A program made the translations under genes and the position numbers. The notes beneath the pieces were generated by a model, which had not been told where the DNA came from, did no database searches, and saw nothing but the letters and a program-made list of their open reading frames with translations. A stretch of DNA of 64,000 nucleotides. It comes from Jiangella mangrovi. GTDB taxonomy: Bacteria > Actinomycetota > Actinomycetes > Jiangellales > Jiangellaceae. The stretch lies in the NCBI RefSeq assembly GCF_014204975.1, contig NZ_JACHMM010000001.1, positions 1 to 64,000 of the forward strand, in the 5' to 3' direction. Each line of letters starts with the position of its first letter. Positions within the stretch are counted from its first letter, which is position 1. This document shows positions 48,467 to 56,864 of this stretch, one piece after another.

Positions 48467-50419
48467 TCAGTCGTGGTGATGGCCCTCGTGGCCGCCGTGG
48501 CCCCCGTGGCCGCAGTGGTCGGTCTGGCCGCTGGGCACGTCGAGCGTCGGGTTGCGGTCGAAGAAGCCGACCGGGCGCAGCGTGAAGCCGCAGTAGTCCA
48601 CCGGCATGACCGGCCAGTCCTCGGGCCGCGGGTAGTGCACGGCGCCGAAGGTGTGCCACAGGACGATGTCCTGGTCCTCGATGGAGCGGCCCGCCGCCAC
48701 GAAGGCCGGCAGCCCTGCGCCGCCCGGGTGCTGGTTGATGAGGTCGCCGGCCGGGTACCGCTCGGCGGGGTCGTAGCGGGTGACCCAGAGCGACTTCGTG
48801 GCGAACGCCGCCCGGCTGGCCGTCGCCGACGCGGGGTCGGCCAGCAGCAGCGGCCGGCCCTCGGGGCGCAGCTCGTAGGCGGCCGGCCGGCCGAGCCGGT
48901 TCCGGGAGTCGGAGCTGGAGATCTGCCACGTCCGCCCGGCCATGGGGTCCGCCGTCCGGGCGCCCTCGGCCTCGGAGCGCAGCCGCGTCGTCTTGCGGGT
49001 GAACGCGTTGCCGTTGGGGTTGGCCGGGCCGATGGGCAGCTGCTGGACCTCGAGCTCGTCGACGGCGTTGTCGAGGCCGTCGACCATCATGTCGAGGCGC
49101 GCGCAGTAGAGGTGCTGGTGGTACGGCGCGCCGAGGCCCGGCGCCACCTCCGAGGCGTACGCGCTGTCGGGCTTGTACGACGACGTCGCCACGACGCCGG
49201 TGGCCTTGACCTCCAGCTGGATCGTGCCGTCGAGGTACAGGTACCAGTAGAAGCCGTAGTCGTAGTTGCCGACGGTGACGAAGAACGAGATGACCAGCCG
49301 CCGCTGCCGCCTGGTCTCGGCGGACTCGGTGAAGATGTCGGTGTGCTTCCAGAGCACGCCGAAGTCCTCTTCGTGCAGGCAGACGGCGTTGCGGACCTCG
49401 CGCGGCTCGCCCTCGGCGTCGGCCATGACGGCGTCGAAGTAGTGGATCTCGCCGAGGCAGTCGCAGCCCAGCTCGAGCGAGTTGACCTGCTGGCCGAGCA
49501 GGTACTCGCCGACGTCGAAGTAGCTCTGCCAGAAGCGCACCGGGCTGGGGTCGGCGTACGGAACGACCATCTCGGCCAGCGAGGCCCGGTAGACCACGGG
49601 CCGCACGCGGTCGCCGTCGCGCCACGAGAGCTGGTGCAGCACCAGGCCCTCGCGCGGGTCGAAGCCGACCCGGAAGGTCCAGTTCTCCCACGTGACGACG
49701 TCGTCGTCGACGGTGAAACTCGCCCCCTCCGGCTGGGTGATCTCGATCGGCTTCAGCGTGGTGCGCGGCGGTCCGGTGTAGGCCGGGTCGTCGTGGTTGG
49801 CCTCCTCGTCCGGGATCGGGAGGACGGCGTCGTCGATGAGCTCGATGACCTTCTTCTCGATGAGGTCGACGTAGGCGACCACGCCGTCGATGGGGTGCGC
49901 CCAGGCGTGGTCCTCGGGCCGGTGCTGCAGGAACGAGAGCACGTGCAGCACGCGCCGGCCGCGCTCGGCGGGGATGCCGAAGTTGCTGGCCGCCAGCGGG
50001 CACGGGCGCACGAGGGTGAGGTCGGTGATGCCTCGGCGCTCCATGGCCTCGCACCAGCCGGGGTCCGATTTCACGATCTCGTCGACCGTCATCAGCTCTT
50101 CCAGCAGGATCGCCGGCTGGCCGTCGGTGACCGGGTCGACCTCCTCGACGGAGTCGACCGCGCGCCGGCTCAGCGACGCGACGACGATGCGGGTGGCGCC
50201 CGTGGCGAGGTCGAGCAGGACCGCGCGGACGCGGCGGTCGACCGGGTCGCCGGGCCGGTGCCCGAGCACCGTCAGTTTGTCCGGTTCTTCCAGCCCGAGC
50301 AGCGCGAACCTCGTCGTGGGCGAGACCAGTCCGTGGTCGTCGAGGAGGGCGCGTGCGGCGCGGATCTCGTCCGCGGAGAGGCGCTGGAGTGGATGCGTCT
50401 GAACCGGCGTGACCGTCAC
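48467..50419 (-). CDS. Copper-containing primary-amine oxidase with His-rich tail
   Basis: A 650-residue oxidase related to Arthrobacter globiformis phenylethylamine oxidase. The topaquinone precursor Y386 is in VGNYDYG, the catalytic base D302 in SYFDVGEY, copper ligands are in HQHLY, and the third His lies in WHTFGAVHYPRPEDWPV. The offsets of Y386 and D302 from the Arthrobacter enzyme's 382 and 298 agree, which supports starting at the GTG at 50419 over an earlier ATG at 50509 whose extra residues look like untranslated DNA. The last 15 residues are Gly/His repeats (HGGHGGHEGHHHD). It oxidises primary amines to aldehyde, ammonia and peroxide. Confidence 0.92.
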   Translation of the reverse strand: MTVTPVQTHPLQRLSADEIRAARALLDDHGLVSPTTRFALLGLEEPDKLTVLGHRPGDPVDRRVRAVLLDLATGATRIVVASLSRRAVDSVEEVDPVTDGQPAILLEELMTVDEIVKSDPGWCEAMERRGITDLTLVRPCPLAASNFGIPAERGRRVLHVLSFLQHRPEDHAWAHPIDGVVAYVDLIEKKVIELIDDAVLPIPDEEANHDDPAYTGPPRTTLKPIEITQPEGASFTVDDDVVTWENWTFRVGFDPREGLVLHQLSWRDGDRVRPVVYRASLAEMVVPYADPSPVRFWQSYFDVGEYLLGQQVNSLELGCDCLGEIHYFDAVMADAEGEPREVRNAVCLHEEDFGVLWKHTDIFTESAETRRQRRLVISFFVTVGNYDYGFYWYLYLDGTIQLEVKATGVVATSSYKPDSAYASEVAPGLGAPYHQHLYCARLDMMVDGLDNAVDELEVQQLPIGPANPNGNAFTRKTTRLRSEAEGARTADPMAGRTWQISSSDSRNRLGRPAAYELRPEGRPLLLADPASATASRAAFATKSLWVTRYDPAERYPAGDLINQHPGGAGLPAFVAAGRSIEDQDIVLWHTFGAVHYPRPEDWPVMPVDYCGFTLRPVGFFDRNPTLDVPSGQTDHCGHGGHGGHEGHHHD

Positions 50420-50708
50420 AAGTCCATAGACTCGCCGCCCGGTGCGGATGTCGTCAAGACATTGCGGACGCAACGCCACTAGGTAAGGCGTCACGGACCC
50501 ACCACGCATTACCGCTGAAATTGCCTCTTGTCTTGGCGGACAAACGCCGACAAACTACCGGGCGTGAATCGGAACGCGGAATCGCGAGCACCGCAACCGG
50601 TCAGAACCGCGCGCCTCAGGGGTGGGAGCGCGCCTGTCCATGTCCCGTATGGCCCCGGACGTCCCGTCGCATCCCGGCTCTCGCGCCCGGGGTGGAGGTG
50701 CAGGCGGC

Positions 50709-51332
50709 GTGCTCCTGGCCAATGACTTCTTCCACATCGTCCACGACGTCGGCAGCGGCAAGCTCCGGCTGCACAGCAGAGCCGCCGGGCTCGGGCTGGC
50801 TGGGGCGTTGCTGGGCGAGCTGATCCTCAACAACAACCTGCACGTGGCGTCGGGAACACTGTCATTGACGGGCGCTCAGCCACCGGCCGATGATCTCGGA
50901 TACAGGATCGTCCGCCAGCTCACGGCCGATCAACAGAACCGGTCGCTGCGCACGTGGCTGTCGTTCCTCGGGCAGAGCGCGCTCGAGCGCGTGGCGGTCC
51001 GGCTGACCCGTGAGGGTGAGATCGAACCCGTCAAGAGCCGCAAGCTCTTCGGCACCTCGGTCAGGTATCTGCCGGTCGACCCCAAGGTCGCCGCCTGGCC
51101 GAGCGACCGGCTCTACGGGCTGGTCAACCGGGGCGATCCGCTCGACTTCCACGACGCCATGCTGGCCGGACTGGTCGCGGTGACCGGCTTCACCAAGGGG
51201 GTGTGGTGGGACGGCGACGCCGTCACGTTGCGCCACATCGCCGCCGCGGTGGGCTCGATGCCGATGTCGATGCGCGAGGTCCTGGCCCATACCGAAGCAG
51301 CTGTGGGTGACGCCACCCTCAGCCCCCGATAG
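50709..51332 (+). CDS. GPP34 (GOLPH3-like) family protein
   Basis: A 207-residue protein of the GPP34/VPS74-like family (PF05719), whose bacterial members are common in actinobacteria but poorly understood. It starts LLANDFFHIVHDVGSGKLRLHSRAAGLGLAGALLGELIL. Later helices contain VAVRLTREGEIEPV, YGLVNRGDPLDFHDAMLAGLVAVTGF and LRHIAAAVGSMP. Eukaryotic relatives bind PI4P in Golgi membranes. I chose the GTG at 50709, preceded by GGAGG and directly at the fold's first strand; a longer frame from 50622 adds unlike sequence. It lies 69 bases before the APC permease. Confidence 0.82.
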   Translation: MLLANDFFHIVHDVGSGKLRLHSRAAGLGLAGALLGELILNNNLHVASGTLSLTGAQPPADDLGYRIVRQLTADQQNRSLRTWLSFLGQSALERVAVRLTREGEIEPVKSRKLFGTSVRYLPVDPKVAAWPSDRLYGLVNRGDPLDFHDAMLAGLVAVTGFTKGVWWDGDAVTLRHIAAAVGSMPMSMREVLAHTEAAVGDATLSPR

Positions 51333-51401
51333 CGAGACCTCCGGCGCGACCTCGATACCCCCATCGACGGAGATCCGCGAACCCCTCAAGGAGAGTCCCC
51401 C

Positions 51402-52928
51402 GTGTCCCATTCGAGCCGCCTGGGCGCCGACCGCGTGTCGCGGACGCTCGCCAGCAACAGGCTCGGCGTCCCCGCCGTCGTGTTCTTCGTCCTCAGCGCC
51501 GCGACGCCGCTGACCGTCGTCGCCGGCGTCGTCACCACCGGCTTCGCCGTCACCGGCATCATCGGCCTGCCCATCGCCTTCGCCGCCATCGCCGCCCTGC
51601 TGGCGCTGTTCAGCGTCGGCTACGTCGCGATGTCGCGGCACGTCACGAATGCCGGTGCGTTCTACACCTATGTCACGCACGGCCTCGGCCGTCCGGCCGG
51701 CGTCGCCGCCGCCTACATGGCGCTGCTCGCCTACAACCTGCTCCAGGTCGGCCTCTACGGCATCATCGGCGTCGCGGCCGCGCCGCAGCTGGACGAGTGG
51801 TTCGGCATCACGCTCGACTGGTGGGTCATCGCGCTGATCGCCTGGGCGATCGTCGGCATCCTCGGCGTGCTGCGCATCGACGTCAACGGCACGGTCCTCG
51901 CCGTGCTGCTGCTCGCCGAGATGGCCATCATCCTCATCTACGCGTTCGCGAGCCTCCTGAACCCGGCGGACGGCGACGTCACGTTCGACGCGCTGCAGGT
52001 CGGCAACCTGTTCGAGTCCGGCGCCGGCGCGATCCTCGTGCTCGCGGTGCTCGGCTTCGTCGGCTTCGAGGCCTCGGTCGTGTACTCCGAGGAGTCGCGC
52101 GACCCGAAGCGGACCATCGCCCTGGCCACCTACATCTCGATCGTGGTCGTCGCGGCCGTGTACGTGCTGGCGTCGTGGGCGATGACGGTGGCGGCCGGCC
52201 CGGACAACATCGTCCCGTTCGCGCAGGAGTTCCAGAACGGCGTGATCTTCATCCAGGCCGAGGAGTTCCTCGGGACGACGTGGGTGGACATCGGCGAGAC
52301 GCTCTTCATCACCTCGGTGTTCGCCGCGATGATCTCCTTCCACAACACCGTCGCCCGGTACGTGTTCGCCCTCGGCCGCGAGCGGGTGCTGCCCGGCGCG
52401 CTCGGCCGCACGTCGCCGTCGTCGGGTGCCCCCGTCGCCGCGTCGATCGTGCAGAGCGCCATCGGCCTGATCGTCATCCTGGTCTACGCGTTCTTCGACC
52501 TCGACCCACTGGTGCAGCTGTTCTTCAACCTCGGCACCACGGGCGGCTTCGGCGTGCTCTCGCTGGTCGCGCTCACCTCGGTGGCCGTGCTCGCGTTCTT
52601 CTGGCGGCACCCGTCGGGTGAGAACGCCTGGCGGCGGGTCATCGCACCGGGGCTTGCCACGATCCTGCTGCTCATCGTCGTGATCCTGGCGATCTCGAAC
52701 TACGACATCCTCATCGGTGTCGCGACGGACGCGCCCGAGCGCTGGATCCTGCCCGGCTTGTTCGTCATCGCCGCCCTCATCGGGGTGGTGTGGGCTCGCT
52801 TCCTCAAGTCGTCCCGGCCGGACGTCTACGAGGCCATCGGCCGCGGCGCCAACGCGGCGACCGGCATCTCCGTCCTGGACCTCTCCGCCCAGGAGGAGGA
52901 CGAGCCCGGCCAGCCGTCGCTGCGCTGA
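51402..52928 (+). CDS. APC-superfamily amino acid/amine permease
   Basis: A 508-residue transporter with about 12 helices. The N-terminal SAATPLTVVAGVVTTGFAVTGIIGLP and AGAFYTYVTHGLGRPAG match the substrate-binding unwound helix of the APC fold. GFVGFEASVVYSEESRDPKRTI is the family's conserved loop. The GTG has an AAGGAGA ribosome binding site. An amine oxidase is encoded less than 1 kb away on the other strand, so uptake of a primary amine for oxidation is a sensible guess. A perfect terminator follows 28 bases after the stop. Confidence 0.9.
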   Translation: MSHSSRLGADRVSRTLASNRLGVPAVVFFVLSAATPLTVVAGVVTTGFAVTGIIGLPIAFAAIAALLALFSVGYVAMSRHVTNAGAFYTYVTHGLGRPAGVAAAYMALLAYNLLQVGLYGIIGVAAAPQLDEWFGITLDWWVIALIAWAIVGILGVLRIDVNGTVLAVLLLAEMAIILIYAFASLLNPADGDVTFDALQVGNLFESGAGAILVLAVLGFVGFEASVVYSEESRDPKRTIALATYISIVVVAAVYVLASWAMTVAAGPDNIVPFAQEFQNGVIFIQAEEFLGTTWVDIGETLFITSVFAAMISFHNTVARYVFALGRERVLPGALGRTSPSSGAPVAASIVQSAIGLIVILVYAFFDLDPLVQLFFNLGTTGGFGVLSLVALTSVAVLAFFWRHPSGENAWRRVIAPGLATILLLIVVILAISNYDILIGVATDAPERWILPGLFVIAALIGVVWARFLKSSRPDVYEAIGRGANAATGISVLDLSAQEEDEPGQPSLR

Positions 52929-52956
52929 CCCGTCACGAAAGCTCTGCGGAGACGCA

Positions 52957-52989
52957 GCGCCCCTGCCGCACCGGGTGCGGCAGGGGCGC
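52957..52989 (+). terminator. Terminator of the APC permease gene
   Basis: GCGCCCCTGCCGCACC (52957-52972) and GGTGCGGCAGGGGCGC (52974-52989) are perfectly complementary over 16 bases, so about 14 bp can pair around a 5-base loop. No U-tract follows. Confidence 0.88.
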
Positions 52990-53100
52990 CGTCGTGGTCA
53001 CCGCCGTCCGGACTGAGTACATGTGGGGAAAGGGCTCCTCGACCCGATTCGTGGGCGCGTGCCCGCTTGCGTGCACCGGCAATGCGGCGAGGCCTCGACG

Positions 53101-53184
53101 GTGTGACACTGCTGCCGGACCTGGGTGGCGCAGCTGTTGCCAGGGCGACAGTTCGGCCACCCACCAGGTGCAGCGATGCCACAT
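53101..53184. repeat. 84-bp imperfect palindrome
   Basis: Paired blocks from outside in: GTGTG/CACAT, GCTGC/GCAGC, ACCTGG/CCAGGT, GGGTGGC/GCCACCC and CTGTTGC/GCGACAG, with single mismatches and small bulges and a loop near 53140-53145. It lies in the middle of a convergent gap. It is similar in style, though not in sequence as far as I can see, to the palindrome at 39257-39390. Confidence 0.7.
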
Positions 53185-53320
53185 CGTTCACCCGCGCGAC
53201 ACGACACGACTGATCAGATGGGTCGGCGTCCTGGGTTTCGGGCGCGTCCCGGACCCTGGCACCAACCACCTCGTTCCGTCACTTGGGCACGCCGCACCAC
53301 ATTCACGTTCCCAACACGTT

Positions 53321-54349
53321 CTAAGCGGGGCAGTCTGTGCCCCACTGGACGTCGGCGGTGATCGGGTTACTCGGGACTGACGCGTTGCCCGCACGGTCGA
53401 CCGCGACGATGGTGACAGTGTTGGCGCCGGACACGTCGGTGTAGCTGACCCACCGCGTGGCACCGCGGGCGACGTCGATGATGGTGCCGTTCACGCGGAT
53501 CTCGTACTCGATGGCCGTCGCCGCGTCAACGTCATCCGTCGACGCGGTCCATTGCAGCCAGAGCTCCTCAGGGCAGTAACTCGTGCCTATGCTGCCAGCC
53601 GACAGCAGGGTGGGCCTCGTGGGAGCGACATCGTCGCCGCTCGGATCCGTCGTGGCGGTCACCGTGTTACTCAGCGCCGACACGTTGCCGGAGCCGTCAC
53701 GGGCGCGGACGGCGAACTGGTACGTCCTGCCCGGCTCCAGCTGGCGGACCCAGGCGCCCTGGGCGGTCCGGGCCGGGCTGCCGGCCGGGGCGATGGACCA
53801 GGCGTCGTCCGTCGGCGCGCCGTTCACCAGCACCTCGTACTCGACCGGGCCGAAGTCGTCGGTGGCGAGGTCCCAGCGCAGCAGGACCGTCGACGCCGTC
53901 ACACCGTCGACCGGCGTGCCGAAGTCGTTGTCGCCGAGCCGCAGGTTCCCCGGCGTGGTCGGCGGCGTCGTCTCGCGCTGGGTGGTGACGGTGAGGTCGT
54001 TGCTCGGGAACGACCAGTTCCAGCCGTCCCACGCCTGCACCTTGAAGGTGTACGACGTGTTCGGGTGCAGGCCCACGACCTGCGCCGTCGTCTGGTTGCC
54101 GGGCACCCGCACGATCGGCAGGCCGGGCGCCCAGAGCGCGTACTCCGTCACGCGGACGTTGTCGGTGGACGGGTTCCAGGCGAAGCTCGCCGTCGTCTGC
54201 GACACGGCGGTGGTGCGCAGGTTCGCCGGGACGGTCGGCGGCTTGGTGTCACGGGGCGCCCAGCCCGCCTGAGCGGACGCCGTCGAGCCTGCCACCAGTG
54301 TCAGGGCGAGTGCCAGGCTCACGAGCGTGCGGCTGCGGATCCTGAACAT
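53321..54349 (-). CDS. Secreted fibronectin type III repeat protein
   Basis: A 342-residue exported protein. The signal peptide is about 1-29 (LALALTLVAGSTASAQAG). Three fibronectin type III modules lie at about 35-125 (PPTVPANLRTTAVSQTTASFAWNPSTDN), 130-235 and 240-342. Modules 1 and 2 share the phrase TSYTFKVQAWD / RTYQFAVRARD. Module 3 has one Cys pair (YCPEEL and DCPA at the end). There is no catalytic domain or sorting signal, so it may be freely secreted and help bind polysaccharide. A GGAGGAGA site precedes the ATG. Confidence 0.85.
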   Translation of the reverse strand: MFRIRSRTLVSLALALTLVAGSTASAQAGWAPRDTKPPTVPANLRTTAVSQTTASFAWNPSTDNVRVTEYALWAPGLPIVRVPGNQTTAQVVGLHPNTSYTFKVQAWDGWNWSFPSNDLTVTTQRETTPPTTPGNLRLGDNDFGTPVDGVTASTVLLRWDLATDDFGPVEYEVLVNGAPTDDAWSIAPAGSPARTAQGAWVRQLEPGRTYQFAVRARDGSGNVSALSNTVTATTDPSGDDVAPTRPTLLSAGSIGTSYCPEELWLQWTASTDDVDAATAIEYEIRVNGTIIDVARGATRWVSYTDVSGANTVTIVAVDRAGNASVPSNPITADVQWGTDCPA

Positions 54350-54433
54350 GATCTCCTCCTTCGGTCCAGAGGAGTACGGAGCCGGCTCCGCGATGGTTTG
54401 CCCCTGATGTGAGCCGTCTCACAGAGCGGACGC

Positions 54434-55246
54434 CTACAGGCCGTCCTTGAGGTGCCAGTGCTGCTGCCAGCGCCAGTCGATCGGCTCGCTGGCACGCTGG
54501 TAGCGGATGTCGGTCGAGAGCCGGTAGTCGTCGTCCACGTTGTCCAGCGACGCGTGCACCGTGAAGGCGGAGTGCACGACCATGTCGCCGGCCGCGTAGC
54601 CCGCGACCAGCCAGCGCGCGTCGTGCTCGTCGGCCAGTCCCGGCAGGTCCGCCGTAATCGACTTCGCCGGGTGCTGCAGCGTGCCGGCCCGCTCCTGCGC
54701 GAGCACGCGGTGGTGGCTGCCCTCGAGGTACGTGAGGCCGCCGCGCGACACCGGGCAGTCGCCCAGCGGGATCCACGACGACAGCACCCGGTCGGTGCCC
54801 TCCCGCAGGTACACGAGGTCGTAGTGCGCCTGGGTCGCCGTGCCGATACCGGACTCCCCCGGCCGCACGTGCCGGATCAGCTTGCGCCGGTGCAGGAACG
54901 TCTCGCCGCCGAGGAACCAGGCGTACCAGTCGCGGACGGCGGGCTGGGTGCAGAACGCCTCGTACTCCGGGCCCGGGACGACCTCCTGGAACAGCAGCCG
55001 GCGGTACTCGGCGCGGTCCTCGTCGCCCTCCCACACGCCCGACGGCGCCAGCGCGTCGTGGTAGTAGGCGCGGAAGCCGTTCACCACGTCCGGGTCCAGC
55101 GCGCCGCGCAGCCACAGGTAGCCGTCGCGGCGCAGCCGCTCCCACAGGGCGTCGCGGTCGTGGCGCTCGCGGTCCGGGACGGCGTCGAGCTCGCCCAGCC
55201 GCCGGGCGGACTCGTCGAGCACGTAGCCGTTGGAGGTGAGCGTCAC
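54434..55246 (-). CDS. PhyH-family dioxygenase, downstream copy of a tandem pair
   Basis: A 270-residue Fe(II)/2-oxoglutarate dioxygenase. The iron motif H-x-D is in TQAHYDLVYLREG, the distal His in VHSAFTVHASLDN and the likely 2-oxoglutarate Arg in DIRYQRASEPIDW. It is a clear tandem duplicate of the next gene upstream; most residues are the same and the differences cluster at about 70-95, where this copy lacks an insertion. The GTG start overlaps the other copy's stop (GTGA). Substrate unknown; the conserved WIPLGDCP and YLEGSHH segments are general PhyH features. Confidence 0.85.
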   Translation of the reverse strand: MTLTSNGYVLDESARRLGELDAVPDRERHDRDALWERLRRDGYLWLRGALDPDVVNGFRAYYHDALAPSGVWEGDEDRAEYRRLLFQEVVPGPEYEAFCTQPAVRDWYAWFLGGETFLHRRKLIRHVRPGESGIGTATQAHYDLVYLREGTDRVLSSWIPLGDCPVSRGGLTYLEGSHHRVLAQERAGTLQHPAKSITADLPGLADEHDARWLVAGYAAGDMVVHSAFTVHASLDNVDDDYRLSTDIRYQRASEPIDWRWQQHWHLKDGL

Positions 55247-56115
55247 GACGCCTCCCGCCACTTGCTCATGTCGCCGTCGTACCAGTGGTCCTCCCAGCGC
55301 CAGTCGATCGGCTCGGCCGCCCGCTGGTACCGGATGTCCGTCGACAGTCGCATCACCCCGCCGGCGTCGACGTTGTCGAGCGCGGCGTGCACGATGTGCG
55401 CCGAGTGCACGACCATGTCGCCGGCCGCGTAGTCGGTGACCAGCCAGCGCGCGTCGTGCTCGTCGGCGAGGCCGGGCAGGTCCGCGGTGATCGAGGCGGC
55501 CGGCAGCTTCAGGGTGCCGGCCCGCTCCTGCGCCATGACCCAGTGGTGGCTGCCCTGCAGGTACGTCAGGCCGCCGCGCGGGATCGGGCAGTCGCCCAGC
55601 GGAATCCACGACGACAGCACCCGGTCGGTGCCGTCGCGCAGGTAGACGAGGTCGTAGTGCGCCTGCGTCGCCGCGCCGACGCCCGTCTCGCCGGGGCGGG
55701 TGCAGCGCAGCAGCTTGCGCCGGTGCAGCAGCGGCTCCTCGCCCAGGAACCAGGCGTACCAGTCGCGGACGGCCGGCTGGGCGCAGAACGCGGCGTACTC
55801 CGCGCCGGGGACGACCTGGCGGAACAGGATGTGGCGGAGCGCTGCGGGATCGGCCGTGGCGTCGGCGTCGGCGACGCCCTGGGCGGGTTCGGTGCCCGGC
55901 GCCGTCAGCCCGATGTCCGCGAAGCTCTCGAAGTAGTGCGCCCGGAACCCGTTGACGACGTCCGGGTCCAGCGCGCCGCGCAGGAACAGGTAGCCGTCGC
56001 GGCGCAGCCGCTCCCACAAGGCGTCGCGGTCGTGGCGCTCGCGGTCCGGGACGGGCTCCAGCTCGCCCAGGCGGCGCTCGGACTCGTCGAGCACGTAGCC
56101 GTTCGACGTCAGCAT
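55243..56115 (-). CDS. PhyH-family dioxygenase, upstream copy of a tandem pair
   Basis: A 290-residue dioxygenase with iron motif TQAHYDLVYLRDG, distal His in VHSAHIVHAALDN and DIRYQRAAEPIDW. Compared with its partner it carries about 20 extra residues near 75-100 (Ala/Asp-rich, ADADATADPAA). Both start with the same segment (TSNGYVLDES) and the same DRERHDRDALWERLRRDGYL stretch. Being coupled and alike, the two may form a heteromer or act one after the other on the same substrate. Confidence 0.85.
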   Translation of the reverse strand: MLTSNGYVLDESERRLGELEPVPDRERHDRDALWERLRRDGYLFLRGALDPDVVNGFRAHYFESFADIGLTAPGTEPAQGVADADATADPAALRHILFRQVVPGAEYAAFCAQPAVRDWYAWFLGEEPLLHRRKLLRCTRPGETGVGAATQAHYDLVYLRDGTDRVLSSWIPLGDCPIPRGGLTYLQGSHHWVMAQERAGTLKLPAASITADLPGLADEHDARWLVTDYAAGDMVVHSAHIVHAALDNVDAGGVMRLSTDIRYQRAAEPIDWRWEDHWYDGDMSKWREAS

Positions 56116-56184
56116 GCGTCCACTGTGTCGGCCCGCGGCCCGCCCCGGCCATGGACTAACCCGCCCCGCCCCCTGGACTTTCCG

Positions 56185-56631
56185 TCAGCCGCCCGGCTCG
56201 GCCACGTCGGCGGCCGGCTCCGGAATCGGCACCGCGACCACGTCCAGACCGTCGATCCTGGCGAAGTCATCCGGGTTGCAGGTGAAGACCGGCAGCTCGT
56301 TCGAGAGCGCGATCGCCGCGATCATCGCGTCGTAGGCGCGAGCCGCCGGCTTGCGGCCCGCGCGACGCAACGAAGCCGCCACCCGGCCGAATGTCCGGGC
56401 CGCGGCACGGTCGAAGGGAAGCGGATCGAAGTCGGCCTCGGCCTGCTGGACGTGAGCCTGGCGCTCAGCGCGCTCTCGCTCGGTCGAAGCGACGAGCGGA
56501 CCGACGGACAGCTCCGCGAGTGTGACGGCCGTGATCAGTGGCTCGGCTGGAAGCCGACTCGGCTCCGTCAGCCGCGGCAACATGATGACCGTGCTGGTGT
56601 CGAGTACGCCGCGCAGATGCCGGGTGCTCAC
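56185..56631 (-). CDS. vapC: PIN-domain toxin (VapC-like)
   Basis: A 148-residue PIN-domain ribonuclease. Acidic active-site residues are D10 in GVLDTSTVI, E40 in VTLAELSVG, D101 in RAYDAMIAAIA and D120/D121 in TCNPDDFARI. Such toxins cut tRNA or rRNA when not held by their antitoxin. The GTG start overlaps the antitoxin stop. The C-terminus (IPEPAADVAEPGG) is slightly longer than usual. A housekeeping or stabilising role cannot be decided here. Confidence 0.85.
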   Translation of the reverse strand: MSTRHLRGVLDTSTVIMLPRLTEPSRLPAEPLITAVTLAELSVGPLVASTERERAERQAHVQQAEADFDPLPFDRAAARTFGRVAASLRRAGRKPAARAYDAMIAAIALSNELPVFTCNPDDFARIDGLDVVAVPIPEPAADVAEPGG

Positions 56632-56864
56632 AACGACGGATCCAGAACCGCGTCGATGTCGTCGCGCAACCGCTGCGGGTCGACATCGGGTAGCCCTCGC
56701 CAGCGACGGAGCAGCTCACCGGCGGGCAGCGGCCGCCTCGGCAGCGGCCGGAGCTCGGCGACCGGATCGCCGTCGCGGGTGACCGTCACCGACTCTCCCG
56801 CGGCAACCCGGCGCAGCACCTCGCCGCCGTGGTGCCGGAGGTCCCGGATGGTGACTTCGCTCAT
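56628..56864 (-). CDS. vapB: Antitoxin of the VapBC-like pair (Phd/YefM-type N-terminus)
   Basis: A 78-residue protein. The N-terminal DNA-binding fold is MSEVTIRDLRHHGGEVLRRVAAGESVTVTRDGDPVAELRPL, typical of Phd/YefM-related antitoxins that accompany PIN toxins in actinobacteria. The C-terminal segment (about 50-78) should wrap the toxin. Its ATG overlaps the stop of the SDR gene (ATGA), so it can be translated from the SDR mRNA, and a palindrome lies nine bases upstream. Confidence 0.83.
   Translation of the reverse strand: MSEVTIRDLRHHGGEVLRRVAAGESVTVTRDGDPVAELRPLPRRPLPAGELLRRWRGLPDVDPQRLRDDIDAVLDPSL

Larger units (their letters stand above)
52929..53320. other. Intergenic region with terminator and palindrome
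   Basis: No gene is seen in these nearly 400 bases between convergent genes. It contains the APC terminator (52957-52989) and the 84-bp palindrome (53101-53184). The remaining sequence is lower in GC than the genes and unremarkable. Confidence 0.6.

Noticed and set aside
50420-50509. A longer amine oxidase starting at the ATG at 50509.
   Set aside because: The extra 30 residues do not resemble the family's N-terminus and have no ribosome binding site; the start at 50419 keeps active-site numbering in step with the Arthrobacter enzyme.
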